A stretch of DNA of 64,000 nucleotides from Belliella aquatica (GCF_014637795.1 NZ_BMFD01000004.1:323193-387192), one strand, 5' to 3'. Shown: positions 43,530 to 53,035, counted from the stretch's first letter. Translations and numbers: made by a program. The notes: a model not told the origin generated them from the letters alone.

Positions 43530-46500
43530 ATGTTTGAACCCGCTAAAAAATCACAAGACCATCAAGATCATGCTAGATCATCTGATCTGGAGACGATGCA
43601 GCAACAAGAGTCTGTTGCTCAAATTTCGGATCTTAGGCCAGAAGCTGAAAGTCAACGTGCATTTGTGGATTTGGCCAATCAGAGTTCGTCAGTTGCAGCC
43701 CTTGATTTGCTTGGAAATTTGGCCAATTCTGATTTAGATAATGGTTTAGGTAAGGAACCGGCGCTTCCTACTGATAGCGTTTTAAGTCCACCTACTCAAG
43801 CTAAACCAAGTCAGGAAAACAAGACAGGATTGCCTGATCAGCTCAAAACTGGGATTGAGCAACTATCTGGCTTAGCCATGGATGATATAAGAGTTCATCG
43901 CAATTCTAAGGAGCCAGCTCAAATGGATGCTCATGCTTTTGCGCAAGGAAAAGATATCCATCTTGCTCCGGGACAAGAAAAGCACCTTTCGCATGAGGCT
44001 TGGCATATTGTCCAACAAAGTCAGGGTAGGGTAAAACCTACAATGCAATTAAAAAAACGGACTGGCGATTCGAAATTGGAAAGTAACAAAGGTCTACCGA
44101 TTAATAATGATGCTGTTCTTGAACGAGAGGCTGACCTGATGGGAAATATGGCGTTGAATACAAAGATTAAAACGCCTTCTAAAGCTTTATCGGACTCGAA
44201 TCTAAGCAGTGTGACAACTCAACTGCAAACAAAGGATGATAAATCAATAGGTTCTCATTCCGACGAGTCGATAGATAAGCTGGATTCAAAGAATATTGCT
44301 AAGGAAAGTGAAGTAAATCCTGCATATAAAGGGTATCAAGAGCAGCTACATGGTTTAAAATCTGAGGGGCTTGAAATGGGTGAAAAAGCTCAGATTGCAT
44401 TTCAAGGTGAGCTTACTCGGATGGCAAGATTTAACCGATTTATTGGGAAAGAAAGCACCTATTCCATTCTTCTAAAAAAAGCTGAGGCATTCAATAAATC
44501 TAAGGATGTCCTAGAAAAACAAACCTTGCTTAAAGAATTAAAACCTTTGGCTAGAACATGGCTGGAAAGACACAAAGAACCTGCGGTTTCTGGTGCTAAA
44601 GAAGATGAAAATGAGGCATTAAAAAGAGCGTCAATCCAACGATTTTTAGATCAAACCAATAGTAATTTTCCCGAAATCATAGCGCAATATCAAAATCTTC
44701 AAAAGCGTCTGGAGACTTTTAAGGTTGATCCAATTAAAAATAGAGGACTGTTTTATGAAGCAGTCGACCATTATAAACAATTAAATGGTGCTGTAGAAAC
44801 CTATAAGAGTACTTATCCACCTTCTGTTAATTTGTTGTTTATTTCTGAATTAGAAGTTATAGAGGCAGCTGATCAGGCTCTTATTAAAACTGCCTCACAA
44901 AAAGGGGCAGAGTTTAATTCAGGACTTGGCTTTAGCATCAGCAATACCGAAATTAATTTCGATTTGGTTTCAGGGAAATACATGCTTTCAGGTGATTTAG
45001 CCCTAGCTCTTGGAGGTGTAATTTCATCAAGTGGCAAAGCTGATATTGAATTTAATAAGGATGACACCTTCCATCAGGTTACGCTTAAGGGTGCTTCTTG
45101 TAAATTTGTGCTTGATGGGATCAATTTTGAGCTGACTAAACTAGATTATGATTACAGTAAAAAGGAATTTCTTGTCCAGGAAGCCACTTGTAGTTTAGAC
45201 ATTCTAGGAACCAAAGCAAGCCTAAAAGCTTTGGGTGTGTCCATAAAAAATGGCGAAGCAGATTTCCTTAGCTTAGAAGGTAAGCTGCTTGGAAATATAG
45301 ACAGTACATTGGGCATAGCAGTGGTTGATCCTGATGTCAAATACGTCAAAGGTCAATCTATAGAGGTGAATGGAAAACTGAGTCTTCAAATTGAAAATGT
45401 AGTAAATGGCACAGGTAAAGTTGGAATTCTCTTAGATCAAAGTCAGCAGATTCAAGATATACGTATTGAAAATGCAAGTGGAATGGCTCAGGTGGGGGCA
45501 TTTCAACTTGAGCTGAATGGATTGAGTTATGCGTATAGCGCACAGAAATTTTCAGTAGTAGAGGCTCGAGGAGAATTAACTATTTTTGATAGACCTATCG
45601 CTTTGACTGCCACTGGTGTGTCTTTAGAGGGGAAGAAGTTTGATTATGAAACGATCCAAGGAGCGCTTCCAAAAGTAGATTATGGATTCTTTAGTTTAGA
45701 TGAAACTGAAATCTCTTACTCGAAGTCATCTCGTGCCTTTGAAGGGCACACGGCTTACCAGTTTAGAAGCAGTGCTCTGCCATTAGGGTTTAAAGATTTC
45801 AAAACGAGTGGGGAGGTAGATATACATTGGAATCCTGAGGGAGAGAAGTATTATGCGATTAATCAAGGGGAGTTGAAATTCAAATTATTTGAGCAGGAAG
45901 CGGAGGTTACGAGCTTTAATTATAATTCAGCAGCCAACCGACTTCAAGCGCATGAACTGAATTTGAATGTCCACATCAATGATTTTCAAAAAAGCTTTAA
46001 GGGAAAAAATATTGACTGGAATGAACAAGGATTTGCTTTTGAAGAATTAAAAACTGAAGCCTCAGGCCAAGAATTTAATGTGAAAGTATTTAGCCTTATA
46101 CCAAAGTCCTACTCCATCACACAGGCTAAAGAAGAAGGGGGACTAAAAGTAAATGCCCAAGGTGCTATGCGTCTTAATCTGCCTGATTACCTGGGGGTAA
46201 AAGGCAGTGGCGAGATAGAAGGTGAAGTTGGAATAGGGCTAAATAAGGCTGCCCCTGATTACCGCATTACTGCAGGTAAGGCAAACGTAAGTATGCCTAA
46301 TCCACTTCAAAAAATAAGTGAATTATTCGGGGAAAATTGGTCGGGATCTAGGTATGAGTTGAGTGCTTCAATACCTGTTTTTCCAGCTGTTTCAGCTGTA
46401 TTTGGATTGTTTTTGGAGTTTGGGGCTCAATTTGATAATGAAATAGCAGCAATTATTGAGCTCGATAAGGAAAAAAATGCGATCCATCTAAAAGCAAGTA

Positions 46501-47651
46501 CGGGGGTTAGTGGGAATATTGCAGGTGGAGTCTTTGGTGGAGTACAAGGTGGTCATCAACTTTTAATTGCTTTAGCACTGTTGCTGAGAGCTGCACTGAG
46601 CCTTGGAATTAGAGGAGATATTACTTACGAAAAGGACTTCCTATTAGGAGAGCCGCCTGTGGGTAGTAAAATCAAAGAGGATGCTGGTTTGACTTATGAA
46701 ACTAAAGGTGATGCCAAAATGGAAGGTTCATTGGTTCTTGTAGCTTCAGCATTGCTTTTCTTTAGGAAAGAATTAAATTTTGTATTTGCAGAAAAATCAC
46801 TCGGCTCGTTTGAGTTTTCTAATAAAAAAGTAGCTCATCCAGATGTGGGAGAAACAGCTTTAGTTGATCGGGAGAATTTGGTTGGAATGATGGAAGAGGA
46901 GCATAAGGATAAAGCCAAATCTTTAAGCCTAGAAGAATTATTGGATTTAGATTACAATCATCGGTTTAGCGCTGATGAGAAAAAAGATACCCTAGATGTG
47001 ATCAAGACAGCAGAGGCTGGGAGGGAGTTGTCCGTTACGACAGAGGAAACCACTTTAGGTGCCCCTGCAAAATTCAATAATGCACCCTTAGCTAACCTCC
47101 AATTTTATAATACTTTTATGGATAAGAGATGCGGCTGGGATGGAATCAATGAGGTCCTTGCTAGCTTAGGAAACTCTCTTAAGTCAAAGGCGGAACTTAG
47201 CGCAACTCCTGACAAAGGGAAAGCATACCTTCAAGATACTGTGCTGACAAATATCAAAAAACTAGGAGAAAACACGAATATTGCACAAGCTTTTGTAACG
47301 CATTACAATGAAAAAGTAAGAATATTTTCTGATTCTTATGCTAAGGACATCATTGCAGAATACCAAGCTTTGTTATTGAAAAAGGCTGAGATGCTGCAAA
47401 TTATCGAGAATATGAAAAAGAATCATCTGCACAGTAGCTTTTGGGGAGATGCTTCTAAACAGGCTGGTAATATCAGAACGAGTTCTTGGTTTGGAGCAAG
47501 CAATTATGAAAAATTCGCTTCTGATTATATTGAATTTAGAAGTGTTGTTTTAGACAGTAAAAGTCTCGTAGAAGAAATTAATAAAGTTGGAAAAGAAACT
47601 GCTTTTCGACTTATCCAAAATCACCAAAGACAAATAGAAAAAGGGCTTTAA
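43530..47651 (+). CDS. eCIS core (DUF4157) protein, candidate CIS cargo
   Basis: 1373 residues. The DUF4157 domain spans about 98-172: 'LPDQLKTGIEQLSGLAMDDI', RVHRNSKEPA, AHAFAQGKDIHLAPGQEKHL and the zinc-peptidase-like HEAWH at 155-159 followed by IVQQSQGR. This domain marks extracellular CIS loci and is often part of associated toxins. Three beta-rich repeats of 126-130 residues follow, starting near 530, 656 and 786 (FELTKLDYDYS, LELNGLSYAYS, AEVTSFNYNS). Near 1005-1110 is a Gly/Ala/Leu-rich region (GGVFGGVQGGHQ, LLIALALLLRAALSLG). The last 170 residues are helical. No signal peptide. Own transcription unit. Effector or assembly role is inferred; no catalytic toxin domain was identified. 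Confidence 0.85.
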   Translation: MFEPAKKSQDHQDHARSSDLETMQQQESVAQISDLRPEAESQRAFVDLANQSSSVAALDLLGNLANSDLDNGLGKEPALPTDSVLSPPTQAKPSQENKTGLPDQLKTGIEQLSGLAMDDIRVHRNSKEPAQMDAHAFAQGKDIHLAPGQEKHLSHEAWHIVQQSQGRVKPTMQLKKRTGDSKLESNKGLPINNDAVLEREADLMGNMALNTKIKTPSKALSDSNLSSVTTQLQTKDDKSIGSHSDESIDKLDSKNIAKESEVNPAYKGYQEQLHGLKSEGLEMGEKAQIAFQGELTRMARFNRFIGKESTYSILLKKAEAFNKSKDVLEKQTLLKELKPLARTWLERHKEPAVSGAKEDENEALKRASIQRFLDQTNSNFPEIIAQYQNLQKRLETFKVDPIKNRGLFYEAVDHYKQLNGAVETYKSTYPPSVNLLFISELEVIEAADQALIKTASQKGAEFNSGLGFSISNTEINFDLVSGKYMLSGDLALALGGVISSSGKADIEFNKDDTFHQVTLKGASCKFVLDGINFELTKLDYDYSKKEFLVQEATCSLDILGTKASLKALGVSIKNGEADFLSLEGKLLGNIDSTLGIAVVDPDVKYVKGQSIEVNGKLSLQIENVVNGTGKVGILLDQSQQIQDIRIENASGMAQVGAFQLELNGLSYAYSAQKFSVVEARGELTIFDRPIALTATGVSLEGKKFDYETIQGALPKVDYGFFSLDETEISYSKSSRAFEGHTAYQFRSSALPLGFKDFKTSGEVDIHWNPEGEKYYAINQGELKFKLFEQEAEVTSFNYNSAANRLQAHELNLNVHINDFQKSFKGKNIDWNEQGFAFEELKTEASGQEFNVKVFSLIPKSYSITQAKEEGGLKVNAQGAMRLNLPDYLGVKGSGEIEGEVGIGLNKAAPDYRITAGKANVSMPNPLQKISELFGENWSGSRYELSASIPVFPAVSAVFGLFLEFGAQFDNEIAAIIELDKEKNAIHLKASTGVSGNIAGGVFGGVQGGHQLLIALALLLRAALSLGIRGDITYEKDFLLGEPPVGSKIKEDAGLTYETKGDAKMEGSLVLVASALLFFRKELNFVFAEKSLGSFEFSNKKVAHPDVGETALVDRENLVGMMEEEHKDKAKSLSLEELLDLDYNHRFSADEKKDTLDVIKTAEAGRELSVTTEETTLGAPAKFNNAPLANLQFYNTFMDKRCGWDGINEVLASLGNSLKSKAELSATPDKGKAYLQDTVLTNIKKLGENTNIAQAFVTHYNEKVRIFSDSYAKDIIAEYQALLLKKAEMLQIIENMKKNHLHSSFWGDASKQAGNIRTSSWFGASNYEKFASDYIEFRSVVLDSKSLVEEINKVGKETAFRLIQNHQRQIEKGL

Positions 47652-47924
47652 TAGAGAATTAAACTTAGTGCTAGTGTTTATTGGGATTTCTTTCGAGGAA
47701 GCATTCTGATTAAATTGGTCTTGCAAGGAGCTGTATCATTGAAGGTAGTTTTTCAAACAATTGGATGAAAAGCTGCTTTCAATTTTTATGTTTTTTTAAT
47801 AATTTTTTCAATAGTCCATCAATTTATAAAGGAACTGTAGACATAATTTCTCCCACCTTAGGTTAAGCTACTGACTGAATGTCTAATCACTTTTCAACAT
47901 TTATATCCAAACCAAAAATTGGAT

Positions 47925-48149
47925 ATGATGGAACCGATAAAAAAATTACAGAGCCAAGCGCTGCCTCTTAGGTGCTCACCTCAGATCGATCAGATTAAGC
48001 TGTTTTTTAGGGAAAGAGATGTTCCTTCGGAAGAAGCAGAATTGTTTTTTTTCTATTTCGAATCTATGGAATGGAGAACAGATTCAGATGTTCCGATCCT
48101 AGATTGGAAAGCGGCTGCACGACAATGGATATGGAATCTGGAGCATTGA
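47925..48149 (+). CDS. Small mobile-element protein, replication-protein C-terminal-like
   Basis: About 74 residues from the first ATG (MMEPIKK); a TTG at 47919 is also open. The block 'FFFYFESMEWRTDSDVPILD' then 'WKAAARQWIW' resembles the short C-terminal motif (F..F..S.GW....M.DWKAA.R.W) of phage and element replication proteins in Bacteroidetes. Standing alone it probably is a small accessory DNA-binding gene. It lies just before the candidate oriT and mobilisation genes, so it belongs to the mobile element and not to the CIS. The preceding 270 bases (47652-47924) show nothing I can name. Confidence 0.5.
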   Translation: MMEPIKKLQSQALPLRCSPQIDQIKLFFRERDVPSEEAELFFFYFESMEWRTDSDVPILDWKAAARQWIWNLEH

Positions 48150-48252
48150 CTTTTAAGACTTCTCCAACGAATTCTAAATGTAGATCCAAACATATTGTAA
48201 GGGTCAAGAATAAAGATTTATAAAAATTAAGCTCAGAGGCCGAAAGGCTATG

Positions 48253-48302
48253 GACTGCGCGAAGCAGCAGTCAGCAAGAAGTAGGAATGTCTACGCCATT
48301 CC
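48253..48302. other. Candidate oriT with two hairpins
   Basis: In the 230-base gap before the mobilisation genes, two perfect 6-bp stems stand close together: GACTGC (48253-48258) with GCAGTC (48267-48272), and GGAATG (48284-48289) with CATTCC (48297-48302). The segment is richer in G+C than its surroundings. Origins of transfer in Bacteroidetes elements usually lie directly upstream of the mobC/relaxase genes and contain such inverted repeats beside the nick site. The nick site itself cannot be read from sequence alone. Confidence 0.45.
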
Positions 48303-48383
48303 GTTTCCCTCCAAAAGTTCCGAAGTCACAGGAGGTTGATTTACTCGGAACTCGTAATCATTCAATGATAAAATCAAAAAACC

Positions 48384-48785
48384 ATGAATAGCTATAACAA
48401 CAAAAATCAAGGATATCCTAGAAGGGTAGAAAGTAGAATTTCAGAGGCTAAGTTTCAAGAGTTATTGGGTATATTATCTAGGTCACAGAATCTTACGATG
48501 AGCGGTTTAATCAGAGATATTTTATCTAAGAATAAACTTGTCGTGACAACTTATGACAGGGGGTTGGATATTTTTTTAGAACAGCTTTCTACCATATATC
48601 AGGAAATCAATTCAGTGGGAATTAACATCAATCAGTTGACAAAATTCTTTCATCAAACTGGAGATCTTTCTAAGAAATTGGCATTGGTAAAAAAGGTGGA
48701 AGCAAGATTGGAAGTGGTTTTAGAAAAGCAAGATCAATTGAAAAATTGCATTCAACCTCTTTTGGAAAAATGGTTGCAAAAATAA
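48384..48785 (+). CDS. MobC-like relaxosome accessory protein
   Basis: 133 residues. The N-terminal 'RRVESRISEAKFQELLGILS' with 'SGLIRDILSKNK' looks like a ribbon-helix-helix DNA-binding domain, and 'LSTIYQEINSVGININQLTK' is the conserved helix of MobC-type proteins (I..IG.N.NQ..k). Such proteins bind oriT and help the relaxase open the DNA. The end overlaps the relaxase gene by about 16 bases, the usual coupling of these two genes. Confidence 0.8.
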   Translation: MNSYNNKNQGYPRRVESRISEAKFQELLGILSRSQNLTMSGLIRDILSKNKLVVTTYDRGLDIFLEQLSTIYQEINSVGININQLTKFFHQTGDLSKKLALVKKVEARLEVVLEKQDQLKNCIQPLLEKWLQK

Positions 48786-50068
48786 CGACCGGCAAGGCAA
48801 TCCGAGGACTATTACACTACAATGAAAACAAGATGCAACAACAGGTCGCCAAGTTGATTCATGCACAAGGATTTATGGGGAGAGTTGACGAAATGACGCT
48901 AGCACAAAAGCTTTATAGGTTTCAAAAATTAACTAACCTGAACAGGAGAACCAAAACGAATGCAGTTCATATATCCCTTAACTTCTCTCAAAAAGACAAG
49001 CTCGATGATGATAAATTGAAGTATATCGCGCAGACTTATATGGAAAGAATAGGTTTTGGAAAACAGCCCTTTTTGGTTTATCGACATGATGATGCCAACC
49101 ATCCACATATCCATATAGTCACAACGAATATTGCCCAAACAGGTAAAAGAATTGAAACCCATAATCTCGGTAAAACGCTGTCTGAAACAGCAAGAAAAGC
49201 ATTGGAGGTCGAACTTAATTTGGTTGTGGCAGAAGAGCAGAAAAGCTCTCAATTGATATATCAACCATTAGAGAAAGCTTCCTATGGGAAAGCAGAAACA
49301 AAGGCTTTGATTAGCAATATTGTCACCGAAGTAATGAGGACTTATCATTTTGAGTCTTTTGCTGGATTCAAAGCCGTATTGGCGCAATTCAATATAGATG
49401 CTTCACTAGTGATTAGAAAAGGTGATAGCATGCATAAAAACGGCTTAGTTTATAACATTCTAGACTCCAGAGGAAAAAAAGTAAGTCTGCCTATAAAATC
49501 CAGCAGTATTTACAATAAACCTACTTTCGACCGGATCAGTAAAAAGGCATTATTCAATAAGAAAAATAAATCTGATGCAAGTTTAAAATTAGTGAAAGCC
49601 AATTTGATGGAAAGAATTATGGTCGTAAAGACGACTAATAATTGTAAGCAAATTGGCTTAGTAGCCTTCCAAGAATTACTTAAGAAAAAGGGTGTTTTTC
49701 TTCATTTAATTTTTAATGAATCAGGAAGGCTATACGGTTGCACTTATGTTGATAATCTTCAAAGGAGTGTTTTTAAAGGCTCTGAGTTAGGGAAGGATTT
49801 TACTGCTCAGGCAATTAACAATGCATTTGAATTGGTGGGAGTAAATGAGGAGAATTTGAATGCTACATCTCTCAAAGAAAAGTCAAATAGTTCTAAAGCT
49901 TTCGATCAGAAATCCACAGGAGTAAGTAATAATAACGAGAATTTCATGATTGAAAATTCTGTGTCTGTTTTTGAATCAGCATTTGAAATACTTGGTCCAG
50001 ATTATCATACTAAAAATGAATTTGATGCTGGCAACCTAAAAAAGAAACGTAAAAAGAAAAAGAGATAG
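48770..50068 (+). CDS. Relaxase/mobilisation nuclease (MobA/VirD2-like)
   Basis: 432 residues from the ATG giving MVAKITTGKAIRGLLHYNEN, the typical start of Bacteroidetes relaxases with the catalytic Tyr in HYNE. The metal-binding three-His motif is clear (YRHDDANHPHIHIVTTNI), so the nuclease domain appears intact. It would nick oriT and lead the strand into a recipient. The C-terminal 200 residues are less conserved and end in a basic tail (KKKRKKKKR). An upstream in-frame start at 48746 lies further inside the accessory gene and is less likely. Next gene begins five bases later. Confidence 0.9.
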   Translation: MVAKITTGKAIRGLLHYNENKMQQQVAKLIHAQGFMGRVDEMTLAQKLYRFQKLTNLNRRTKTNAVHISLNFSQKDKLDDDKLKYIAQTYMERIGFGKQPFLVYRHDDANHPHIHIVTTNIAQTGKRIETHNLGKTLSETARKALEVELNLVVAEEQKSSQLIYQPLEKASYGKAETKALISNIVTEVMRTYHFESFAGFKAVLAQFNIDASLVIRKGDSMHKNGLVYNILDSRGKKVSLPIKSSSIYNKPTFDRISKKALFNKKNKSDASLKLVKANLMERIMVVKTTNNCKQIGLVAFQELLKKKGVFLHLIFNESGRLYGCTYVDNLQRSVFKGSELGKDFTAQAINNAFELVGVNEENLNATSLKEKSNSSKAFDQKSTGVSNNNENFMIENSVSVFESAFEILGPDYHTKNEFDAGNLKKKRKKKKR

Positions 50069-50072
50069 TATT

Positions 50073-52058
50073 ATGGCAACTGGAGAAAATGCGGAAGCAT
50101 TAAGGAAAATACTTGATTTGACTAGAAGAGTTTCAGTTGCTCTTCTGATATTTCATTTTTACTGGGAATGCACATATTTGGTTAAGTTTTGGGGCTTAGA
50201 TTTTAAGATCCTATACCAGTTTATGCTTGAACTTTCGAAAACTGGATTATTTGAGAAATTCTGGTTTGCTAAAGGGCTAAGCTTATTGTTGTTATTGGTC
50301 TCACTTCTTGGGGCAAAAGGGAAGAAATCAATGAAGATTAAAGCTGGATTCGTGATTTTCTTGGTTTTGCTTGGGCTATGTTTATTTGCACTATCTCATC
50401 TTATGTTTGTCAATCAACCAGATAAATTCATAAAAGAACTGGGCTATCTTGGAGTGACTTCTTTTGGATATATGATGATCTTAAGTGGAGGGGCTCTTTT
50501 CACAAGGGTAATATGGGGGAATAGGAATACAGATATATTCAATAAACTCAACGAGACTTTTCCTCAAGAAGAAAGGAAATTAGAGAACGAATTTGCGATC
50601 AACTTACCCGCAGTTTATAAGCTTGGAAAAAAAGTCCGCAAAAGTTGGATAAACTTTATTAATCCATTTAGAGCTATTTTGGTCGTAGGTACACCAGGAT
50701 CAGGAAAAAGTTATTTTGTGATTAGACATATTATTACTCAACATATCGCTAAGGGTTTCGCCATGTTTATCTATGATTTTAAATATGACGATTTATCTAA
50801 AATCGCATACAATGCGCTTTTAAAAAACAAAAAATCATATTCAGTTGTACCCAAGTTTTTTACAATAAACTTTGATTATTTAGAACAAAGTCATCGGTGT
50901 AATCCTTTGGAGCCCAGTACCATGTTGGATATTACTGATGCTTCTGAATCCTCGAGAACAATCATGATGGGTTTGAATAGAGAATGGATAAAAAAGCAAG
51001 GAGACTTTTTTGTTGAATCACCAATCAATTTCTTAACAGCAGTGATTTGGTTTTTGAAGAAATACAAGGCTGGAAAATATTGCACTTTGCCTCATGTGAT
51101 TGAGTTGATGCAGGTAGAATATGATAAACTCTTTTCTGTTTTACGAACAGAGCCTGAAATTGAGGTTTTGATCAACCCTTTTGTTTCGGCTTACCTTCAA
51201 GGTGCCGCAGAACAACTTGAAGGACAAATTGCCAGTGCGAAAATTACCATGGCAAGAATTTCATCTCCTCAGCTTTATTATGTGCTTTCAGAATCTGAAT
51301 TCACTTTGGATATCAATAATCCAGTTGATCCAAAAATAGTGTGTATGGGGAACAATCCACAAAAACAGCAGGTTTATGGCGCTGTTTTGTCACTCTTTAT
51401 TTCAAGAATTACCAAACTGGTGAACAGAAAAAATCAATTGAAATCAAGTTTGATATTTGATGAATTTCCCACTATCTATTTTAATGGCATAGATAGTCTG
51501 ATTGCCACTGCTAGAGGAAACAAAGTTGCTACAACCTTAGGAGTTCAAGACTATAGTCAATTGAAAAAGGATTACGGAAGAGAGCAGGCTGAAGTGATTA
51601 TGAATACGGTTGGCAATATCATATCAGGTCAAGTTTTGGGCGATACGGCAAAGCAGCTTTCTGATCGCTTCGGTAAAATCATGCAGCCTCGACAAAGTCT
51701 ATCGATTAATAGTAATGATACATCAGTGAGCCATTCATTTCAGATGGATTTGGCAGTTCCTCCATCTACTATTTCCACCCTTACTTCAGGAGAGTTTGTT
51801 GGAATTGTGGCGGATAATCCAGATCAAGAAATTACTCTGAAACGATTTCATGCCAAAATCATCAATGATCACCAAGGTTTAAAAGAGGAAGAGAAGCAAT
51901 TTAAACCTATTCCAAAAATCAGAACGCTTCAGGAATCTGATGTAATTCATAATTACCAAAGAATAAAGGCTGAAATCCTGTCATTGGTTGAAATAGAACT
52001 TGAAAGAATGATGGATAGTCCTGGATTGGCTGGATTGATTATTCAGAGAAGAGAATAA
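50073..52058 (+). CDS. Type IV coupling protein (VirD4/TraG-like, mobilisation)
   Basis: 661 residues. The N-terminal 145 residues hold several membrane helices (LSLLLLLVSLLGAKG, GFVIFLVLLGLCLFALSHLM, SFGYMMILSGGALFTRVIW). The ATPase domain has Walker A GTPGSGKS (206-213), 'GFAMFIYDFKYDDLSK', 'SSLIFDEFPTIYFNGIDSLI' as Walker B region, and 'ATARGNKVATTLGVQDYSQL' with the sensor Gln. It should link the relaxosome to a conjugative secretion channel encoded elsewhere. The last about 40 codons are duplicated at 53115-53241 in a form without this stop codon, so this C-terminus may be a product of a rearrangement. Confidence 0.88.
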   Translation: MATGENAEALRKILDLTRRVSVALLIFHFYWECTYLVKFWGLDFKILYQFMLELSKTGLFEKFWFAKGLSLLLLLVSLLGAKGKKSMKIKAGFVIFLVLLGLCLFALSHLMFVNQPDKFIKELGYLGVTSFGYMMILSGGALFTRVIWGNRNTDIFNKLNETFPQEERKLENEFAINLPAVYKLGKKVRKSWINFINPFRAILVVGTPGSGKSYFVIRHIITQHIAKGFAMFIYDFKYDDLSKIAYNALLKNKKSYSVVPKFFTINFDYLEQSHRCNPLEPSTMLDITDASESSRTIMMGLNREWIKKQGDFFVESPINFLTAVIWFLKKYKAGKYCTLPHVIELMQVEYDKLFSVLRTEPEIEVLINPFVSAYLQGAAEQLEGQIASAKITMARISSPQLYYVLSESEFTLDINNPVDPKIVCMGNNPQKQQVYGAVLSLFISRITKLVNRKNQLKSSLIFDEFPTIYFNGIDSLIATARGNKVATTLGVQDYSQLKKDYGREQAEVIMNTVGNIISGQVLGDTAKQLSDRFGKIMQPRQSLSINSNDTSVSHSFQMDLAVPPSTISTLTSGEFVGIVADNPDQEITLKRFHAKIINDHQGLKEEEKQFKPIPKIRTLQESDVIHNYQRIKAEILSLVEIELERMMDSPGLAGLIIQRRE

Positions 52059-52064
52059 GACAGA
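51938..52064 (+). repeat. 127-bp direct repeat, left copy (3' end of coupling-protein gene)
   Basis: This stretch aligns without gaps to 53115-53241 with about 13 mismatches by eye, around 90 % identity. It covers the last codons and stop of the coupling-protein gene. Between the two copies lies exactly the antitoxin/broken-toxin cassette. Confidence 0.85.
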
Positions 52065-52098
52065 TCAGACTAGATTGAACTTCTTTCTTCAATTGGAT

Positions 52099-52522
52099 TT
52101 AAACACAGATGAATTTTTTTAAGGAAGAAAGAATATATGCTACTCTCAACTGGTCTGAATATTCAAGATGGCTGCCTATCCATTCATCTATATACATTTG
52201 TTGCAGTAGTCCTGAAATTTCACCTTTCAGATATTCAAATAATGGCGAAGTTGTATTTGCTAACTCATCCCAAATGACAGACCTGTTATTGAGAAAAAAG
52301 ACTATATCTTCAAAATCTGTACTTGTCCTTCCATCATCAATATTCTTTATAGCTTACAAGTTCAACTAAAATATCTACATCATCCGTAGGGCGAACTTCC
52401 TCAGAATTCCTATCAGTATAAAGTGAGACTGTAGCGCCACCAACAAAGACTACATTTTCACTTAACTCTTGAAGAGCTTGTGCCACAGCTTTAATTCGAA
52501 GAATGTTTAGATGACTATTCAT
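52099..52522 (-). pseudogene. Nucleotidyltransferase toxin gene, internally deleted
   Basis: On the minus strand the first 60 codons read as the start of an AbiEii-like nucleotidyltransferase (NVVFVGGATVSLYTDRNSEE, VRPTDDVDILVEL with the paired Asp), then a stop. In another frame the sequence resumes as its C-terminal part (NIDDGRTSTDFEDIVFFLNN ... RVAYILSS) to a stop at 52099. Complete proteins of this type have roughly 90 more residues between these blocks, so the gene has suffered an internal deletion with frameshift. It overlaps the antitoxin gene by four bases. The plus-strand ORF at 52109-52369 is a shadow of it. Confidence 0.8.
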
Positions 52523-53031
52523 AAAATATGTTTTTTAAGTTCCTCAATAGCCAACTTTACCTCTCTTACTTTTCCAATACGAATGATATCGAGACTTGCT
52601 AATAATTTATAAAATAACTCATCATACTCGATAGCTTTTACCACTCCTTTATGCAAAGGTTGAATTGATTGGCCTCTAACAGACCCGTCAGGAGTTGGCC
52701 AGACAATTAGTAATTGACTTACAATTTGATTTTTGTAAAATGAGTGCGAATGGGCAGTAGGGATTCCATTCACAATAGCACCAGGGAGTTGAGGAAAAAC
52801 GTATTTAAAACCATGTTGTATGAACTCCATAAGAGCATTTCTTTTAATTTTTTTTCCTTCAATATCAATTAAACCAGCAAGTTTACTTCTGTTTAAAGAT
52901 TCTGAAATCTCAGATATACTAATGAAAATAGAAGATGACAAATCTCTGTATTGCCAAGGCTTTTCTTTTAAAGCTACAATTTTCATTAGGATAACGATAT
53001 CCTGTGGTCGCATTCCGTTGTGTTCTCGCAT
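52519..53031 (-). CDS. HTH antitoxin-like regulator paired with the broken nucleotidyltransferase
   Basis: 170 residues starting MREHNGMRPQDIVILMKIVA. The first about 75 residues form a MarR-like winged helix ('WQYRDLSSSIFISISEISES', 'LNRSKLAGLIDIEGKKIKRN'). The rest (FVFP-like 'YVFPQLPGAIVNGIPTAHSH' and on) is typical of regulators encoded just before nucleotidyltransferase toxins in Bacteroidetes. The reading frame is intact while its toxin partner is deleted, so it is now an orphan antitoxin or regulator. A large palindrome lies directly upstream and probably is its operator. Confidence 0.7.
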   Translation of the reverse strand: MREHNGMRPQDIVILMKIVALKEKPWQYRDLSSSIFISISEISESLNRSKLAGLIDIEGKKIKRNALMEFIQHGFKYVFPQLPGAIVNGIPTAHSHSFYKNQIVSQLLIVWPTPDGSVRGQSIQPLHKGVVKAIEYDELFYKLLASLDIIRIGKVREVKLAIEELKKHIL

Positions 53032-53035
53032 TTGA

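Noticed and set aside
43530-43737. Alternative plus-strand frame at the start of the DUF4157 gene
   Set aside because: Overlaps the N-terminus of a continuous 1373-codon frame with a strong domain match; its own product is without pattern.
50073-52058. Full conjugative transfer operon
   Set aside because: Only relaxase, accessory protein and coupling ATPase are present; no VirB4/TraG-type ATPase, pilus or channel genes follow, so the element is at most mobilisable.
52109-52369. 86-codon plus-strand ORF after the coupling-protein gene
   Set aside because: It is the mirror of the C-terminal half of the broken nucleotidyltransferase on the minus strand, whose protein pattern is recognisable.
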